Assembly: GCF_022605725.1 (NCBI RefSeq)
Contig: NC_065562.1
Span: 620,001 to 684,000, forward strand
Direction of reading: 5' to 3'
From: Anthonomus grandis grandis
Lineage: Eukaryota; Arthropoda; Insecta; Coleoptera; Curculionidae
DNA: 64,000 bases
Positions 1 through 9,903 of the stretch are shown piece by piece. Positions within the stretch are counted from its first letter, which is position 1. Every line of letters starts with the position of its first letter. Both the position numbers and the translations under genes were made by a program. The notes beneath the pieces were generated by a model, which was not told where the DNA came from, did no database searches, and was given only the letters and a program-made list of their open reading frames with translations.

Positions 1-35
1 ACACTCGACCGTTTGAATACGAAGATCTTTTGCTG

Positions 36-1937
36 ATGGAATTTGCTAGGAGACCTAGTATCACTAGATCTCCCCCTGGTCTGCCATACAAAGAACGCCC
101 ACACACCACAAATGTTGAAGAGAGCTATGATTTCGGCGCGGGAACAAATGAAAACCCTGCAAAACGAAAAAGGGAAGGAACACCTAAGAAACCTAGTAAA
201 ATGAGTACTCAAGTGACCAACGTCCTTACAAGACTAAAGGCAGAGGTCATAACTCTTACTAACTTGGTCAAAGCCAACCAGAACACGAGAAGGGACATAA
301 AAGATAGTGTCGAAAAAATTGGAAGGATGATAGGATCAGTGGATATAGAAGAAGTTTCAAGTGCGCTAGCGCGGGCTAAGCCGGACTTAGTTGATGCTGG
401 CACACAAGCAACTCTGAGCCGAAAGCCGAGTCAATCAGAACCAATAAATCCTGAAAATATTCGCTCATTTGAGGAATGGAAGAAAGCCGCGCAGGCAAGC
501 TGGAATGATGAAGTTTTCAAAAATAGTGAGATCCAAGTAGGAAATCCCCTAAAAACAAACTCCCTTATAGTTAAAGTAGTATTTACAGATCCAAATGACA
601 GGAAAATGACGAAAAGTATCCAATCTCTTTTCAAGGAAAGATACCCGGAAATTGCGGAAATGAACGAAGACTTTGAGGTGCTTAAGCAAACCACCACCAC
701 AACCACAAAAACAAAAAAGGAAACCACCTCACAAAAAATAATAAAAATAAATAGAGGAAACAACGAGGAAGAACTTTGGAATATGCTTCTTAAACTTAAG
801 GAAGAGACTAAGGATGACGAAAGAATAGCCCTACATAAAATTGAAAACATTGATATATGGAGACTTAGGAAGATGGTAGAGACAATATATGTTCATCCTC
901 AGTTAAAATTTATACAAATACTGAAAGTGACCTTGCTATCCGAAAAAAAGGAAGCATGCGTAATGATCATGTTAGATGTGAAGAACGCATTTAACTCGGT
1001 GCCGTGGGTGGAAATAGTAAAAGCAATAACGGATGGCGGTATCTCCGGCTACCTGACCCGGATTTTAATGGACTATTTGTCAGATAGAAGAATCGTTGCA
1101 AATAACGGAGACATATATGAAATGAGCTGTGGGGTCCCACAGGGATCCATTTTGGGCCCCATATTGTGGAATTTGTTTTACATCCAGGTTCTATCACTTG
1201 ACATACATCCAAAAGTTGACCTTATTGCGTACGCAGACGACCTTGCGATAATAGTCAGGGCAAAAACAGCTACAAGGTTGAAAGAAAAAGCTACATATGC
1301 AGTGGAAAAAGTAATAGACTTTCTGGAGAAGCTGGGCATTGCGGTAGCAAGCGAAAAAACAGATACCGTTTTGCTATACGCGCCAAGAAACCTAAAGACC
1401 CTAAACTTGACAATACAGAACACACAAATAATTTCCTCACAAAGCGTGAAATACCTTGGTATTACGATTGACAGAAATTTAAGAATGACAACACATATTA
1501 AAAACGTTGTAGAAAAAGGGCTAGTAATATCAAATGTTCTGTTAAGAGTGATGCCAAGAGTGGAAGGACCCCGAGCTTTCAGAAGAAAAGCCATAGCCAG
1601 TGCGGTGACTTCAGCTATTCTCTATGGGGCACAAGCCTGGGTGAAGGTGCTAAAATACAAGCATTATAGAAAGATACTAAGCAGAGTAAATCGAAGATTA
1701 GCCATAGGAATAGCTTCAGCGTATAGGACAGTCAGTCGAGGCTATAGCGAGCATGCCACCAATGGACTTACTAGTCGAGGAAAGAGCAGAAATTGGTCGA
1801 ATGGGAAAGGCACACAAAGAGGACGCAAGGTGCAATCTAATGAGAAAATGGCAGGAAAGATGGGAAAAATACAACGGCTGGTCCAGAAAGATTATTGGAA
1901 GTGTGATAGAGTGGACGGAAAAATCAGGAGATGTTGA
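36..1937 (+). pseudogene. Chimeric ORF1-RT reading frame of element 1
   Basis: One open frame joins an ORF1 N-terminal half (roughly residues 1-306, motif RRPSITRSPPG near the start, coiled-coil-like middle) to a reverse transcriptase palm. RT motifs are visible: MLDVKNAFNS, GVPQGSILGP, YADDLAI and VKYLGITIDR. The join at base 953/954 is in frame by chance. There is no endonuclease, no zinc knuckles and no RT finger region, so retrotransposition in cis is not expected. After YRTVS (about base 1738) the frame shifts into nonsense; the true continuation is in another frame from about 1750. The first ATG is at 36, matching 2934 in element 2. Confidence 0.8.
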
Positions 1938-2241
1938 CTATTACGTAACGCAGGCCATTCTCGGACATGGAGTGTTTGGAACTTACCTAAAGAACATTAA
2001 AAAACAACTGGACGACAGCTGCTGGTACTACGGGCTTCGCGACACACCAAAACATACCTTGTTTGTATGCGGGCAATTCGAAGGCTACAGGACGGAAGCT
2101 AGACAAAAGTGCAATCGAAACGTGACAGTGGAGAGTGTCGGAGAAATCATGCTAGAAAACGAAGCTGGTTGGCAAGCAATAAGCACGATGTTCAGAAACA
2201 TAATGATGGAAAAAGATAAGCATGAAAAAGAAAGAGAATAA
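1753..2241 (+). pseudogene. C-terminal part of element 1 RT ORF (frameshifted)
   Basis: This frame continues the RT ORF after a frameshift near 1745. It carries the family's conserved C-terminal pattern: WQERWEKY, a VDYYVTQAILGHGVFGTYL block, and the terminal zinc-like motif, here CWYYG...HTLFVC, in which the second Cys of the usual C-x2-C is Tyr. The same block occurs at the ends of ORF2 of elements 2-5. In TRAS/SART and R1 elements this region is a CCHC motif thought to bind nucleic acid. It ends at a TAA at 2239. Confidence 0.75.
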
Positions 2242-2493
2242 GACATACTACCCCTGACGTAATGCTATTTGGTGATTCCGGGGAAGGAGTGACAGGTCTG
2301 CCAAATGCCTGCACTAAAGCGGTGGTTTTTTAGTGGGTATGGGGAAGCTAGCAACTTCTATCTAGCTACCGAGTCCCACACTACTGATCCCTAACAACAG
2401 GAGGATCAATGAAAATGTTACCTATGGACAGAAATCGAGGGCCAGTGTGCGTAACAGCATTTTTCCACCGCTCACAAAAAAAAAAAAAAAAAA
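2242..2493 (+). other. 3'UTR and poly(A) of element 1
   Basis: The 3'UTR differs from those of elements 2-4 except for a short shared stretch, TTTTTTAGTGGGTATGGGG, near 2325, which resembles the TTTTAGTGGGTCGG of elements 2-4. The poly(A) is 2476-2493. The junction to the telomeric array is A|GGTTGGG, one G shorter than the A|GGGTT seen at the other four. Confidence 0.7.
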
Positions 2494-2590
2494 GGTTGGG
2501 TTGGGTTGGGTTGGGTTGAGTTTGGTTGGGTTTGGTTGGGTTGGGTTGGGTTGGGTTGGGTTGGGTTGGGTTGGGTTGGGTTGGGTTGGG
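2494..2590 (+). repeat. (TTGGG)n telomeric-type array, about 19 units, imperfect
   Basis: The 97-bp array lies between elements 1 and 2. Unlike the others it contains variant units near 2515-2540 (TTGAG and extra-T TTTGG), consistent with an older, more proximal array. Confidence 0.95.
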
Positions 2591-2826
2591 ATCCAATCAT
2601 GGGATCTCGACACCATTTTGGAGCGAGGACTCATGTTTTGGCTGCAAAGGACAGCTCAGACGTTTTACTAAACGTTTCCTAAACCGACTTACCTTAACTT
2701 ATCCATACTTACCTTTTATTTTTTCTCCTTTTTTCCCCCTCTCCCTGGGAGGGGTGTTCTTTCTCCCCCCCGACGCTATTAGGTTTTCGAGGGCTAGGGG
2801 GTTCCCATTCTATCCACAATCACACC

Positions 2827-2870
<44 letters not shown>
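2591..2870 (+). promoter_or_regulatory. 5' leader and internal poly(A) tract of element 2
   Basis: The leader starts at ATCCAATC directly after the array and shares blocks with the leaders of elements 3-5: GACAGCTCAG, CTTACCTTT, CTCCCTGGGAG, and GCTATTAGGTTTTCGAGGGC. It ends in a 43-A tract (2828-2870) directly before the ORF1 region. A promoter role is inferred from position only. Confidence 0.75.
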
Positions 2871-2871
<1 letters not shown>

Positions 2872-2933
2872 ATAGCTGTCCCACGGATTCTGGGGGGGAC
2901 ACTCGACCGTTTGAATACGAAGATCTTTTGCTG

Positions 2934-3890
2934 ATGGAATTTGCTAGGAGACCTAGTATCACTAGATCTCCCCCTGGTCTGCCATACAAAGAACGCCCAC
3001 ACACCACAAATGTTGAAGAGAGCTATGATTTCGGCGCGGGAACAAATGAAAACCCTGCAAAACGAAAAAGGGAAGGAACACCTAAGAAACCTAGTAAAAT
3101 GAGTACTCAAGTGACCAACGTCCTTACAAGACTAAAGGCAGAGGTCATAACTCTTACTAACTTGGTCAAAGCCAACCAGAACACGAGAAGGGACATAAAA
3201 GATAGTGTCGAAAAAATTGGAAGGATGATAGGATCAGTGGATATAGAAGAAGTTTCAAGTGCGCTAGCGCGGGCTAAGCCGGACTTAGTTGATGCTGGCA
3301 CACAAGCAACTCTGAGCCGAAAGCCGAGTCAATCAGAACCAATAAATCCTGAAAATATTCGCTCATTTGAGGAATGGAAGAAAGCCGCGCAGGCAAGCTG
3401 GAATGATGAAGTTTTCAAAAATAGTGAGATCCAAGTAGGAAATCCCCTAAAAACAAACTCCCTTATAGTTAAAGTAGTATTTACAGATCCAAATGACAGG
3501 AAAATGACGAAAAGTATCCAATCTCTTTTCAAGGAAAGATACCCGGAAATTGCGGAAATGAACGAAGACTTTGAGGTGCTTAAGCAAACCACCACCACAA
3601 CCACAAAAACAAAAAAGGAAACCACCTCACAAAAAATAATAAAAATAAATAGAGGAAACAACGAGGAAGAACTTTGGAATATGCTTCTTAAACTTAAGGA
3701 AGAGACTAAGGATGACGAAAGAATAGCCCTACATAAAATTGAAAACATTGATATATGGAGACTTAGGAAGATGGTAGAGACAATATATCTTCATCCTCAG
3801 TTAAAATTTATACAAATACTGAAAGTGACCTTGCTATCCGAAAAAAAGGAACAGGGAATAAAACATGGCAAAGTGACACGACAGCCATAA
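2934..3890 (+). pseudogene. ORF1 (gag-like), N-terminal part, element 2
   Basis: This is the first part of the nucleic-acid-binding ORF1 protein. The first ATG is at 2934; the frame is open further upstream only because it reads through poly(A) and TTGGG. Visible features are the N-terminal RRPSITRSPPG motif, a Lys/Glu-rich region and a block ending LHPQLKFIQILK that matches the other ORF1s. The frame breaks near 3850-3870, and the homologous reading continues in another frame (IIVEKDDLAYEE) into the next segment. It is nearly identical to bases 36-953 of element 1. Confidence 0.8.
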
Positions 3891-3922
3891 TAGTTGAAAA
3901 GGACGACCTGGCATATGAGGAA

Positions 3923-4426
3923 ATGGTTAAAAAACTAAAGGACGAACTCAAAAATAAAAAGGAGGCTCAAATCATAAGAAATGTTCACAAAGCAAAAGGG
4001 GGCGGTCTCCTAATAGTCACAGACAAAAACGAAGAAGTAGTAAACACTTTGAAAAACTTTATTATTCAAACCATTAATACAACAAAAATAAAAATAAGAA
4101 ACACCAATTACGAAAAAGTGGTTGTTCATATTAGAGGTATGCATCACCTGACCTCAAAAGAGGAGATTATAGAGGCTCTAAAGGCAACTGGTAGAAATAC
4201 AGATATGATAGAGGGAGAACACTACAGGATCAGCTCTTTAAGACCGAACACACGGAACACAATGGCTGCCACCTTGGTGATTGATAGAGAGATAGGAAAA
4301 GAATTGCTAAAAAATAAAATCTTACAGATTGGAGTAACTAGATGTAGTGTGGAAGAGAAGATAGAAGTTACCAGATGTCATCGATGTTGGGCTTTTGAAC
4401 ACAAATCCGGGACCAGATCGAAGTAA
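3923..4426 (+). pseudogene. ORF1 middle part, element 2
   Basis: The homologous reading begins near 3870, upstream of the first ATG. This segment corresponds to the RNA-binding-like region before the zinc knuckles (HIRGMHHLTSKEEIIEALKATG, parallel to HIHGIDAVTNEEDIRHSIEATG in element 4). It runs into the first CCHC knuckle (CHRCWAFEH) and then loses the frame near 4405, where a few bases seem to be missing together with the knuckle's last Cys. Confidence 0.75.
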
Positions 4427-4640
4427 ACATTGCACGAACTGCGGACAAGAGGGACACTTCGCAAAAGAATGCAAAGAGTCCCCTAAATGTCTCCTCTGCA
4501 ACCAGAATCATAAAATGAGCACAGGGCAATGTACAGCGTTTAAACAAGCAATATCACAGGCGAGGAAAACGAAATACAATGAGAACAGGAGACTGTCCAG
4601 CACAGTTCGACCCACTGGGCTGGGTACGCCTTCAGTTTAG
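4395..4640 (+). pseudogene. ORF1 C-terminal zinc knuckles, element 2
   Basis: This frame carries the second and third zinc knuckles (CTNCGQEGHFAKEC and CLLCNQNHKMSTGQC) and the ORF1 C-terminus, ending with TAG at 4638. Such gag-like knuckles bind element RNA in R1-clade telomeric LINEs. ORF2 starts 50 nt downstream in a different frame. Confidence 0.8.
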
Positions 4641-4690
4641 TCTATTCGTCTAACTCCAAACTTAGTCACTTCCTTACTTTGAGAAACAGA

Positions 4691-7627
4691 ATGCGGGTGC
4701 TACAAATCAATGCAAATAGAAGCACTGTTGTACACGACACAGCTGCAGCGGTAGCGGCGACAAACAAATGCGATATTATCTTTTTTTCAGAACCAAATAA
4801 AAAAAAATGTATTAGTGGCAGCCAAAATTATTATCCCAATAGAAACGCCGACGCACTTGTGGTAATAGTAAACAAAAATTTGCAGGTTCTGGAACATCAG
4901 GCTGGCCAGTGTTACGTTAGTCTAAGGATAGCAGACTGGTGGGTCTTGTCAGCATATTTAAGCCCAAACATTCCATTTGAAAGGTTCTGCGCACAAGTAC
5001 AGGAACTTCAAGAAATGGTGACTGAGGCAATAACAAAATATCCCTCTAGTAAGTTACTCATCACAGGAGACTTCAATGCTAAACATGAGCTATGGGGAGG
5101 TACTTACACTGACAGACGAGGCAAAGAGATCCTGGAATGGTGCGAAGCAAACAGGCTTACTGTCTTAAATGACGGAGTTCTACCAACACTGGTAAGACCA
5201 ACAGGCACGTCGTACATTGATCTAACAATGGTTTGCGAGAGGACAATCGAAAATAATCCCACGTGGCGAGTTTTGGAAGACCCAGATATAACCGAACACA
5301 AGTTTATTATCACAGAAACTTTATTAACAAACCAACAAAAAACCAATAACAAAAAATATAAATACGGCATCACGGACATGAATAAGTTAAAAGAAACATT
5401 TAAAAATAACATAAACAAAAAACCATTACCAAACACTGTAACAAAAATGATAAAAACAATCCGACAAGCATATCACAGAAGCACTCCCAGAGTTAGATGT
5501 GACAGTGAATTTCAAATGCCATACTGGTGGAACCAAACCATGCAAACAAAAATCCTCGAGGTAAAAGGAAAAAGAAGAAGGTTCCAAAGAGAAACAAGGT
5601 CTCAAGTGCAGCGAGAAATTTACAGGCTGGCATATAAAGAAGCAAAAAAAGAACTTTCACAAAATATCAAGAAAGCTAAAAGTGACTCATGGAAAAAACT
5701 TCTGGAGGATCTACAAGAAGACATATACGGAGAGGCGTATAGTATAATAAGGAGCCAATTAAAGAAAATGCCTCCCAAAGTACAAATGTCAATAGAAGAA
5801 AAAATCCGCCTATCTAAGGAGCTTTTTATCACAGAAAGACAAACCTGGACTCCACAGGAAGGCATACCAACTGTAATGAATCAATGCCAATTATTTACCG
5901 CAGAAGAATTACAGTTTGCAGCTACCAAAATAAAAGCCGATAAAGCACCGGGATGCGATAATATACCACCTGGTGTCATAAAGACCCTCATTTTGGAAAA
6001 TACAGAGGTGTTCAAATACTTCTATAATACCCTTCTCCAGAAGAATTATTTTCCTAGGGAATGGAAGAGGGCAAAACTTGTTCTTATCGAAAAGCCCAAG
6101 AAAAGTTTAAACGACTCCCCGAAATATCGACCCATCTGTCTACTTGACGCAATTGGAAAGGTGTACGAATGCATGGTCAATCAGCGGCTATGGAAGGAAA
6201 TAATAGATAAAAAGGGCAGTCTTCACCCAAACCAATACGGGTTCGTTAAGGGGAGATCTACAACCCACGCAATGCACCGTGTCATAGAACTTGCAAAAAG
6301 TAAACCCGGAAAACACAACGTCCTAGTGTTGGTGGATGTTAAGAATGCCTTTAACTGCGCCTCCTGGGAACTCATTATCCAGATATTGCGAAGCTGGGGG
6401 ATCAGTAAGTACCTGATAAATACCTTCAGAAGCTATCTTGAAGACCGGCAGATAGTCCTGAGTCAGGAAGAGGAAATCGAAGTCTTTGGGGGAGTACCAC
6501 AGGGCTCAGTGGCGGGCCCAACTCTCTGGGATCTGTTATATGACAGTGTAATGAGCCTTCCAGTGCCGGAGGGCATTGAAATAATCTGCTATGCGGATGA
6601 TTTGGGTATTTTTGGCTCTCAAGACAATGATCGGGATCTAATGGCAGCAGTGAATAACACTCTGGAACTGGTGGCGGACTGGATGGACAGGCATAAGCTG
6701 GAGGTAGCCACTGAAAAGACAGAAGCAATATTACTAAGCCATAAAACGAAAGTCCGAAATATTAAATTCCAATTCAAAGATGCTGAGGTAATTCTAAAAA
6801 AGACCGTGAAATACTTAGGGTTTCATCTAGATCGTGCACTCGATATGAATGCGCATATTAAGGAAGTATGTCTCAAAGCACAGCGTACGGCTAAGGCACT
6901 CTGCGCCATCTTACCAAATATACGAGGCCCAACATCGGCCAAGAGGAAACTACTAGCCTTTGCGTGTGAAAACATAGTGATGTACGGGGCACCTGTTTGG
7001 AGTAGTGCAATGGATATACAAATAAACAGGAGAAGGATTCAACATTTCCAAAGAACCATGGCCCTCAGAGTCTGTTCACCTTACCGCACTGTTTCGACGG
7101 ATGCACTGCTGGTGATTTCGGGATCAGTGCCGCTTCATATCCTAGCGAAGGAAAGAGCCCGTCTTTTCAGAGGAGACGTACCTTCAACAGAGACAAAAAA
7201 TTTAGAACGAAGAAGATCCATTGAAGTCTGGCAGACAGAATGGGCAGCAAGCGATAGGGGGACATGGACTAAAAAGCTTATCCCTGACATAAGACTCTGG
7301 ATAAATAGGCAATTTGGTGAAGTAGACTACTATCTAACTCAAATGCTTAGTGGTCATGGCAGCTTCGGCAAGTATCTCTTCGAGACTAAAAAGAAAGAAA
7401 CCCCTGGATGTAAGTACTGTGATGAACAGGAAGATACAGCTGAACATACCTTATTTCATTGCTTAAGGTGGGAAAATGAAAGAATAGAGATTCAGGCTAT
7501 AGTAGGAAGAAATATAACGGTAAATAACTTTATTCTAGACATCACCAGAAATAAGGAAAATTACGATGCTTTTCGAAAATATTCTAAAAAAATTTTACAT
7601 AGGAAATATAGCGAAGAACAGCTCTGA
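4691..7627 (+). CDS. ORF2: endonuclease-reverse transcriptase, element 2 (open)
   Basis: A full-length ORF2 of 978 residues from ATG 4691; the frame is open back to a TTG at 4679. The N-terminal APE-like endonuclease (about 1-215) shows LQINANR, SEPN, GDFNAKHELWGG, YIDLT and EHKFI. The RT domain (about 390-760) shows KAPGCDNIPPGVIK, VDVKNAFN (548), GVPQGSVAGP and YADD (634). The C-terminus has the C-x2-C...H-x4-C motif (CKYCDEQ...HTLFHC). In Bombyx TRAS/SART this protein nicks telomeric repeats and primes reverse transcription there; by analogy this one should target TTGGG/CCCAA. No stop or frameshift was seen, so it could act in trans even though its own ORF1 is broken. Confidence 0.9.
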   Translation: MRVLQINANRSTVVHDTAAAVAATNKCDIIFFSEPNKKKCISGSQNYYPNRNADALVVIVNKNLQVLEHQAGQCYVSLRIADWWVLSAYLSPNIPFERFCAQVQELQEMVTEAITKYPSSKLLITGDFNAKHELWGGTYTDRRGKEILEWCEANRLTVLNDGVLPTLVRPTGTSYIDLTMVCERTIENNPTWRVLEDPDITEHKFIITETLLTNQQKTNNKKYKYGITDMNKLKETFKNNINKKPLPNTVTKMIKTIRQAYHRSTPRVRCDSEFQMPYWWNQTMQTKILEVKGKRRRFQRETRSQVQREIYRLAYKEAKKELSQNIKKAKSDSWKKLLEDLQEDIYGEAYSIIRSQLKKMPPKVQMSIEEKIRLSKELFITERQTWTPQEGIPTVMNQCQLFTAEELQFAATKIKADKAPGCDNIPPGVIKTLILENTEVFKYFYNTLLQKNYFPREWKRAKLVLIEKPKKSLNDSPKYRPICLLDAIGKVYECMVNQRLWKEIIDKKGSLHPNQYGFVKGRSTTHAMHRVIELAKSKPGKHNVLVLVDVKNAFNCASWELIIQILRSWGISKYLINTFRSYLEDRQIVLSQEEEIEVFGGVPQGSVAGPTLWDLLYDSVMSLPVPEGIEIICYADDLGIFGSQDNDRDLMAAVNNTLELVADWMDRHKLEVATEKTEAILLSHKTKVRNIKFQFKDAEVILKKTVKYLGFHLDRALDMNAHIKEVCLKAQRTAKALCAILPNIRGPTSAKRKLLAFACENIVMYGAPVWSSAMDIQINRRRIQHFQRTMALRVCSPYRTVSTDALLVISGSVPLHILAKERARLFRGDVPSTETKNLERRRSIEVWQTEWAASDRGTWTKKLIPDIRLWINRQFGEVDYYLTQMLSGHGSFGKYLFETKKKETPGCKYCDEQEDTAEHTLFHCLRWENERIEIQAIVGRNITVNNFILDITRNKENYDAFRKYSKKILHRKYSEEQL

Positions 7628-7831
7628 GGAAAACAACCGGCTCCTACCTGAGGAGATGCTTTCCTAGCGGGTCCAGGTAGGCGTGGCAGGACAGAGGAAA
7701 GGGTTTTAGTGGGTCGGGGTACGCCAAGAGGCCCTCCCATCCCCACACTCCCCCAGGCGCCCGAACATCAATGCCTGGGGGGTCTGCACACAGATTTCCT
7801 AAACCTCTATAAAAAAAAAAAAAAAAAAAAA
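7628..7831 (+). other. 3'UTR with hairpin and poly(A), element 2
   Basis: It contains GGAAAGGGTTTTAGTGGGTC, shared with elements 3 and 4, and a perfect 9-bp stem: CCCCCAGGC (7750-7758) pairing with GCCTGGGGG (7773-7781) around a 14-nt loop. It ends TTTCCTAAACCTCTAT then A21. By family analogy the RT probably recognises this end. Confidence 0.8.
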
Positions 7832-7856
7832 GGGTTGGGTTGGGTTGGGTTGGGTT
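7832..7856 (+). repeat. (GGGTT)5 array between elements 2 and 3
   Basis: Five perfect units with clean junctions: poly(A)|GGGTT on the left and GGGTT|CCCCCTCGAGG on the right. Confidence 0.95.
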
Positions 7857-8152
7857 CCCCCTCGAGGAGCCGCTGGACCTTGTCGTTGGTGGAGGGGGCT
7901 CAGACAGTCATCTGGCTTCGAGCAGAAGATGCGTGGGGCTAGATGTCTGTCTGCTTAGGACGGCTCAGGCGCTACGAAGCGTCTCCTAAAAAATGTTATC
8001 CTTAACTCTTACCTACTTACCCCTTTAAACGCTATCCTTATCCCACGGTTCGCTGCCTGGCAACAACCACTTCTCCCCTCCGATGCTATTAGGTAACGAG
8101 GGCTAGGAGGCTCCTTTTCTTTCCACTTCCTCACCTGTAAATAAAATAAAAA

Positions 8153-8185
<33 letters not shown>

Positions 8186-8196
8186 TAAAAAAAAAA
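7857..8196 (+). promoter_or_regulatory. 5' leader and internal A-rich tract, element 3
   Basis: It starts CCCCCTCGAGGAGCCGCTGG right at the array and is collinear with the leaders of elements 4 and 5. It contains GGCTCAGACAGTCATC, GCTATTAGG and CGAGGGCTAG. After CACCTGT it ends in an A-rich tract (8138-8196) with scattered T, apparently a decayed poly(A). A gap of about 75 nt precedes the ORF1 ATG at 8271. Confidence 0.75.
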
Positions 8197-8270
8197 TGGA
8201 TCAAGAAGAAAAATGACACGGCTATGATAAGGGCAAACCACCTGGCAAAGGTATAAATTGCAAGTTTAAA

Positions 8271-8690
8271 ATGGGAGACAAAACTAAAGGAAAACTACCC
8301 CAGGTGAGTTCCGGCACAGCCGGGGAATCCCACCCCTCTTTGGAGGGCTGCCCCTCGGATTCTGGGGAGGGCAATCACCCGTTTAGTACAGAAGAATATG
8401 AACAAACGCTTATGGCAAACTTTAACCGGAGATCGAGCATAGTGATAAGATCACCACCACTTACGCCGACACCTAGCGATATAGAAATAGTATGGACGTC
8501 AGCAGAGAATGGGAAATCCAAAAAAGATGCGGAAGGACCCAGTAGTAGAGGAGGAACCCTCACAGAAGTATCGGTGAAACGAGGAGATCCAACCAATGAA
8601 ACAAAATGCACAGAAAAATCTGAAAGCCTGGAAGAAAGAAAGAAAGAGAATGAATACATCTACGGACAACGAGGAAATACAAAAAATTAA
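8271..8690 (+). pseudogene. ORF1 N-terminus, element 3
   Basis: The ORF1 start, with the conserved region DSGEGNHPFSTEE and FNRRSSIVIRSPPL, parallel to FARRPSITRSPPG in element 2. The frame is lost near 8640-8690; the family-like reading continues in the overlapping frame of the next segment. Confidence 0.7.
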
Positions 8691-9585
8691 TAAAAAAAAG
8701 GACTGTGAGGAGGTACGGATTCTAAATGGAATAATAACAAACATGGCGAAAATTACAGCTGAACTAGACAAAAATATCGAACATAACACCAAAAGGCAAA
8801 TAAAAGAAAATGTTATTAAACTGAGAAGACAAATAAACGCAATACAAAGTGATAAAATTAAAAACTGGCTTAAAGACAAAAAATATGAGCATTTACAGAA
8901 AATAAACAAGGACGCAGAAACACAGACGGAGCAAGAAACTCAGAAGGGGGAGAATATACTAAACCAGATTGACATGTGTAATAGCTATCATGAGTATAGA
9001 CAAATAGCACATGAAAAATGGTCCGAAGAAACATACGCCAATACAAAAATGTCTACTGGAAACCCAATAACGGGCAAGACCTGCGACGTTAAAACAATCT
9101 GGGTTAGTAACTCAGACACGAACATGGAAAGGGGGATACAAAAAGCTTTTAGTGAAAAATTTCCTCAGCTACGAGAAATCAACGAGAGCTTTGGTGTCTT
9201 GGAGCAAAGATGCCAGATTAGAACGGGAGTAAGAAACAAAATGGGACAAACAACAACACAAAAAGTTATAAAAATAACACATAGTGAAGCAGAGGAAGAG
9301 GTGTTTTTACAGATGCTCAGACTCAGGGAAGAGTGCAGGGACGACGAATCGATACTGATGCACTCTCTAGACAAAATCGACAACCCAATGCTTAGAAAAA
9401 TGGTTGAAACTGTTTTCCACGAAACAAACACAAAAGTCAATATCTTGAGCAAGGGAAGAACCGACGAAAAAAACACTAAGGAAAGGAAAACTTATGCACT
9501 CATTGTTGAAGGAAATAATACAAACTATCAGGATACACTAAAAAACGTTAAAAATGCACTAATAGGAAGTGAAGAAAATTTTTGA
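8596..9585 (+). pseudogene. ORF1 central part, element 3
   Basis: A Lys/Glu-rich, coiled-coil-like segment followed by a block similar to other ORF1s (IKITHSEAEEEVFLQMLRLREE, MLRKMVETVF, YALIVEGNNTNYQDTL). It then breaks off at GSEENF-stop (TGA 9583). Compared with elements 2, 4 and 5, roughly 110 residues between this point and the zinc knuckles are missing, including the RNA-binding-like region. Confidence 0.75.
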
Positions 9586-9588
9586 TTT

Positions 9589-9903
9589 TTGGGCTTCGGA
9601 ACTATAAAGATAGGCCTAGTGAGATGCAGGATAGAACGCAGGATTAGGATTACAAGATGCAACAAATGCTGGGGATATAATCACGTTGCACAAGACTGTA
9701 CTGAAGATGATAAAACCCGGTTATGTTATAATTGTGGTAGTGAAGGGCACTCTGCAAAAGAGTGCAATAATGAACCCTTCTGCCCATTGTGCCAAATGGC
9801 TGGTCACAGAGCAGGAACAATGAAGTGCAGTGTTTTCAGAAAACAATTGGCCCTCGCTCGTCAAGAAGACACAAGACAGCTCCTGCAAAGGAATCGAATG
9901 TAG
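9589..9903 (+). pseudogene. ORF1 zinc knuckles, element 3
   Basis: Three CCHC-type knuckles are intact: CNKCWGYNHVAQDC, CYNCGSEGHSAKEC and CPLCQMAGHRAGTMKC. The frame is the same as the previous segment, separated by one TGA. It ends ATG-TAG at 9898-9903, and ORF2 continues in the same frame. Confidence 0.8.

Larger units (their letters stand above)
1..2493 (+). mobile_element. Telomeric non-LTR element 1 (chimeric, 5' end outside window)
   Basis: This is the most proximal of five head-to-tail TRAS/SART-like elements. Bases 1-953 match 2899-3851 of element 2 almost base for base (one difference seen, G at 891 for C at 3789). After base 953 the sequence switches to the RT of another family, most like element 3. 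The second half of ORF1, the endonuclease and the RT fingers are absent. The element ends with a 3'UTR, an 18-nt poly(A) at 2476-2493 and a TTGGG array. Its leader would lie before base 1. Confidence 0.85.
2591..7831 (+). mobile_element. Telomeric non-LTR element 2
   Basis: A nearly complete TRAS/SART-like element: 5' leader (shortened by about 55 bp relative to elements 3-5), internal poly(A), ORF1 with two frame breaks, an open ORF2, a 3'UTR with a hairpin, and a poly(A) tail at 7811-7831 followed by GGGTT repeats. No target-site duplication can be defined inside a pentamer array. Confidence 0.9.

Noticed and set aside
2526..2933. 5' extension of the element 2 ORF1 through the leader and poly(A)
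   Set aside because: Encodes repeat and poly-Lys; the conserved protein begins around the ATG at 2934.
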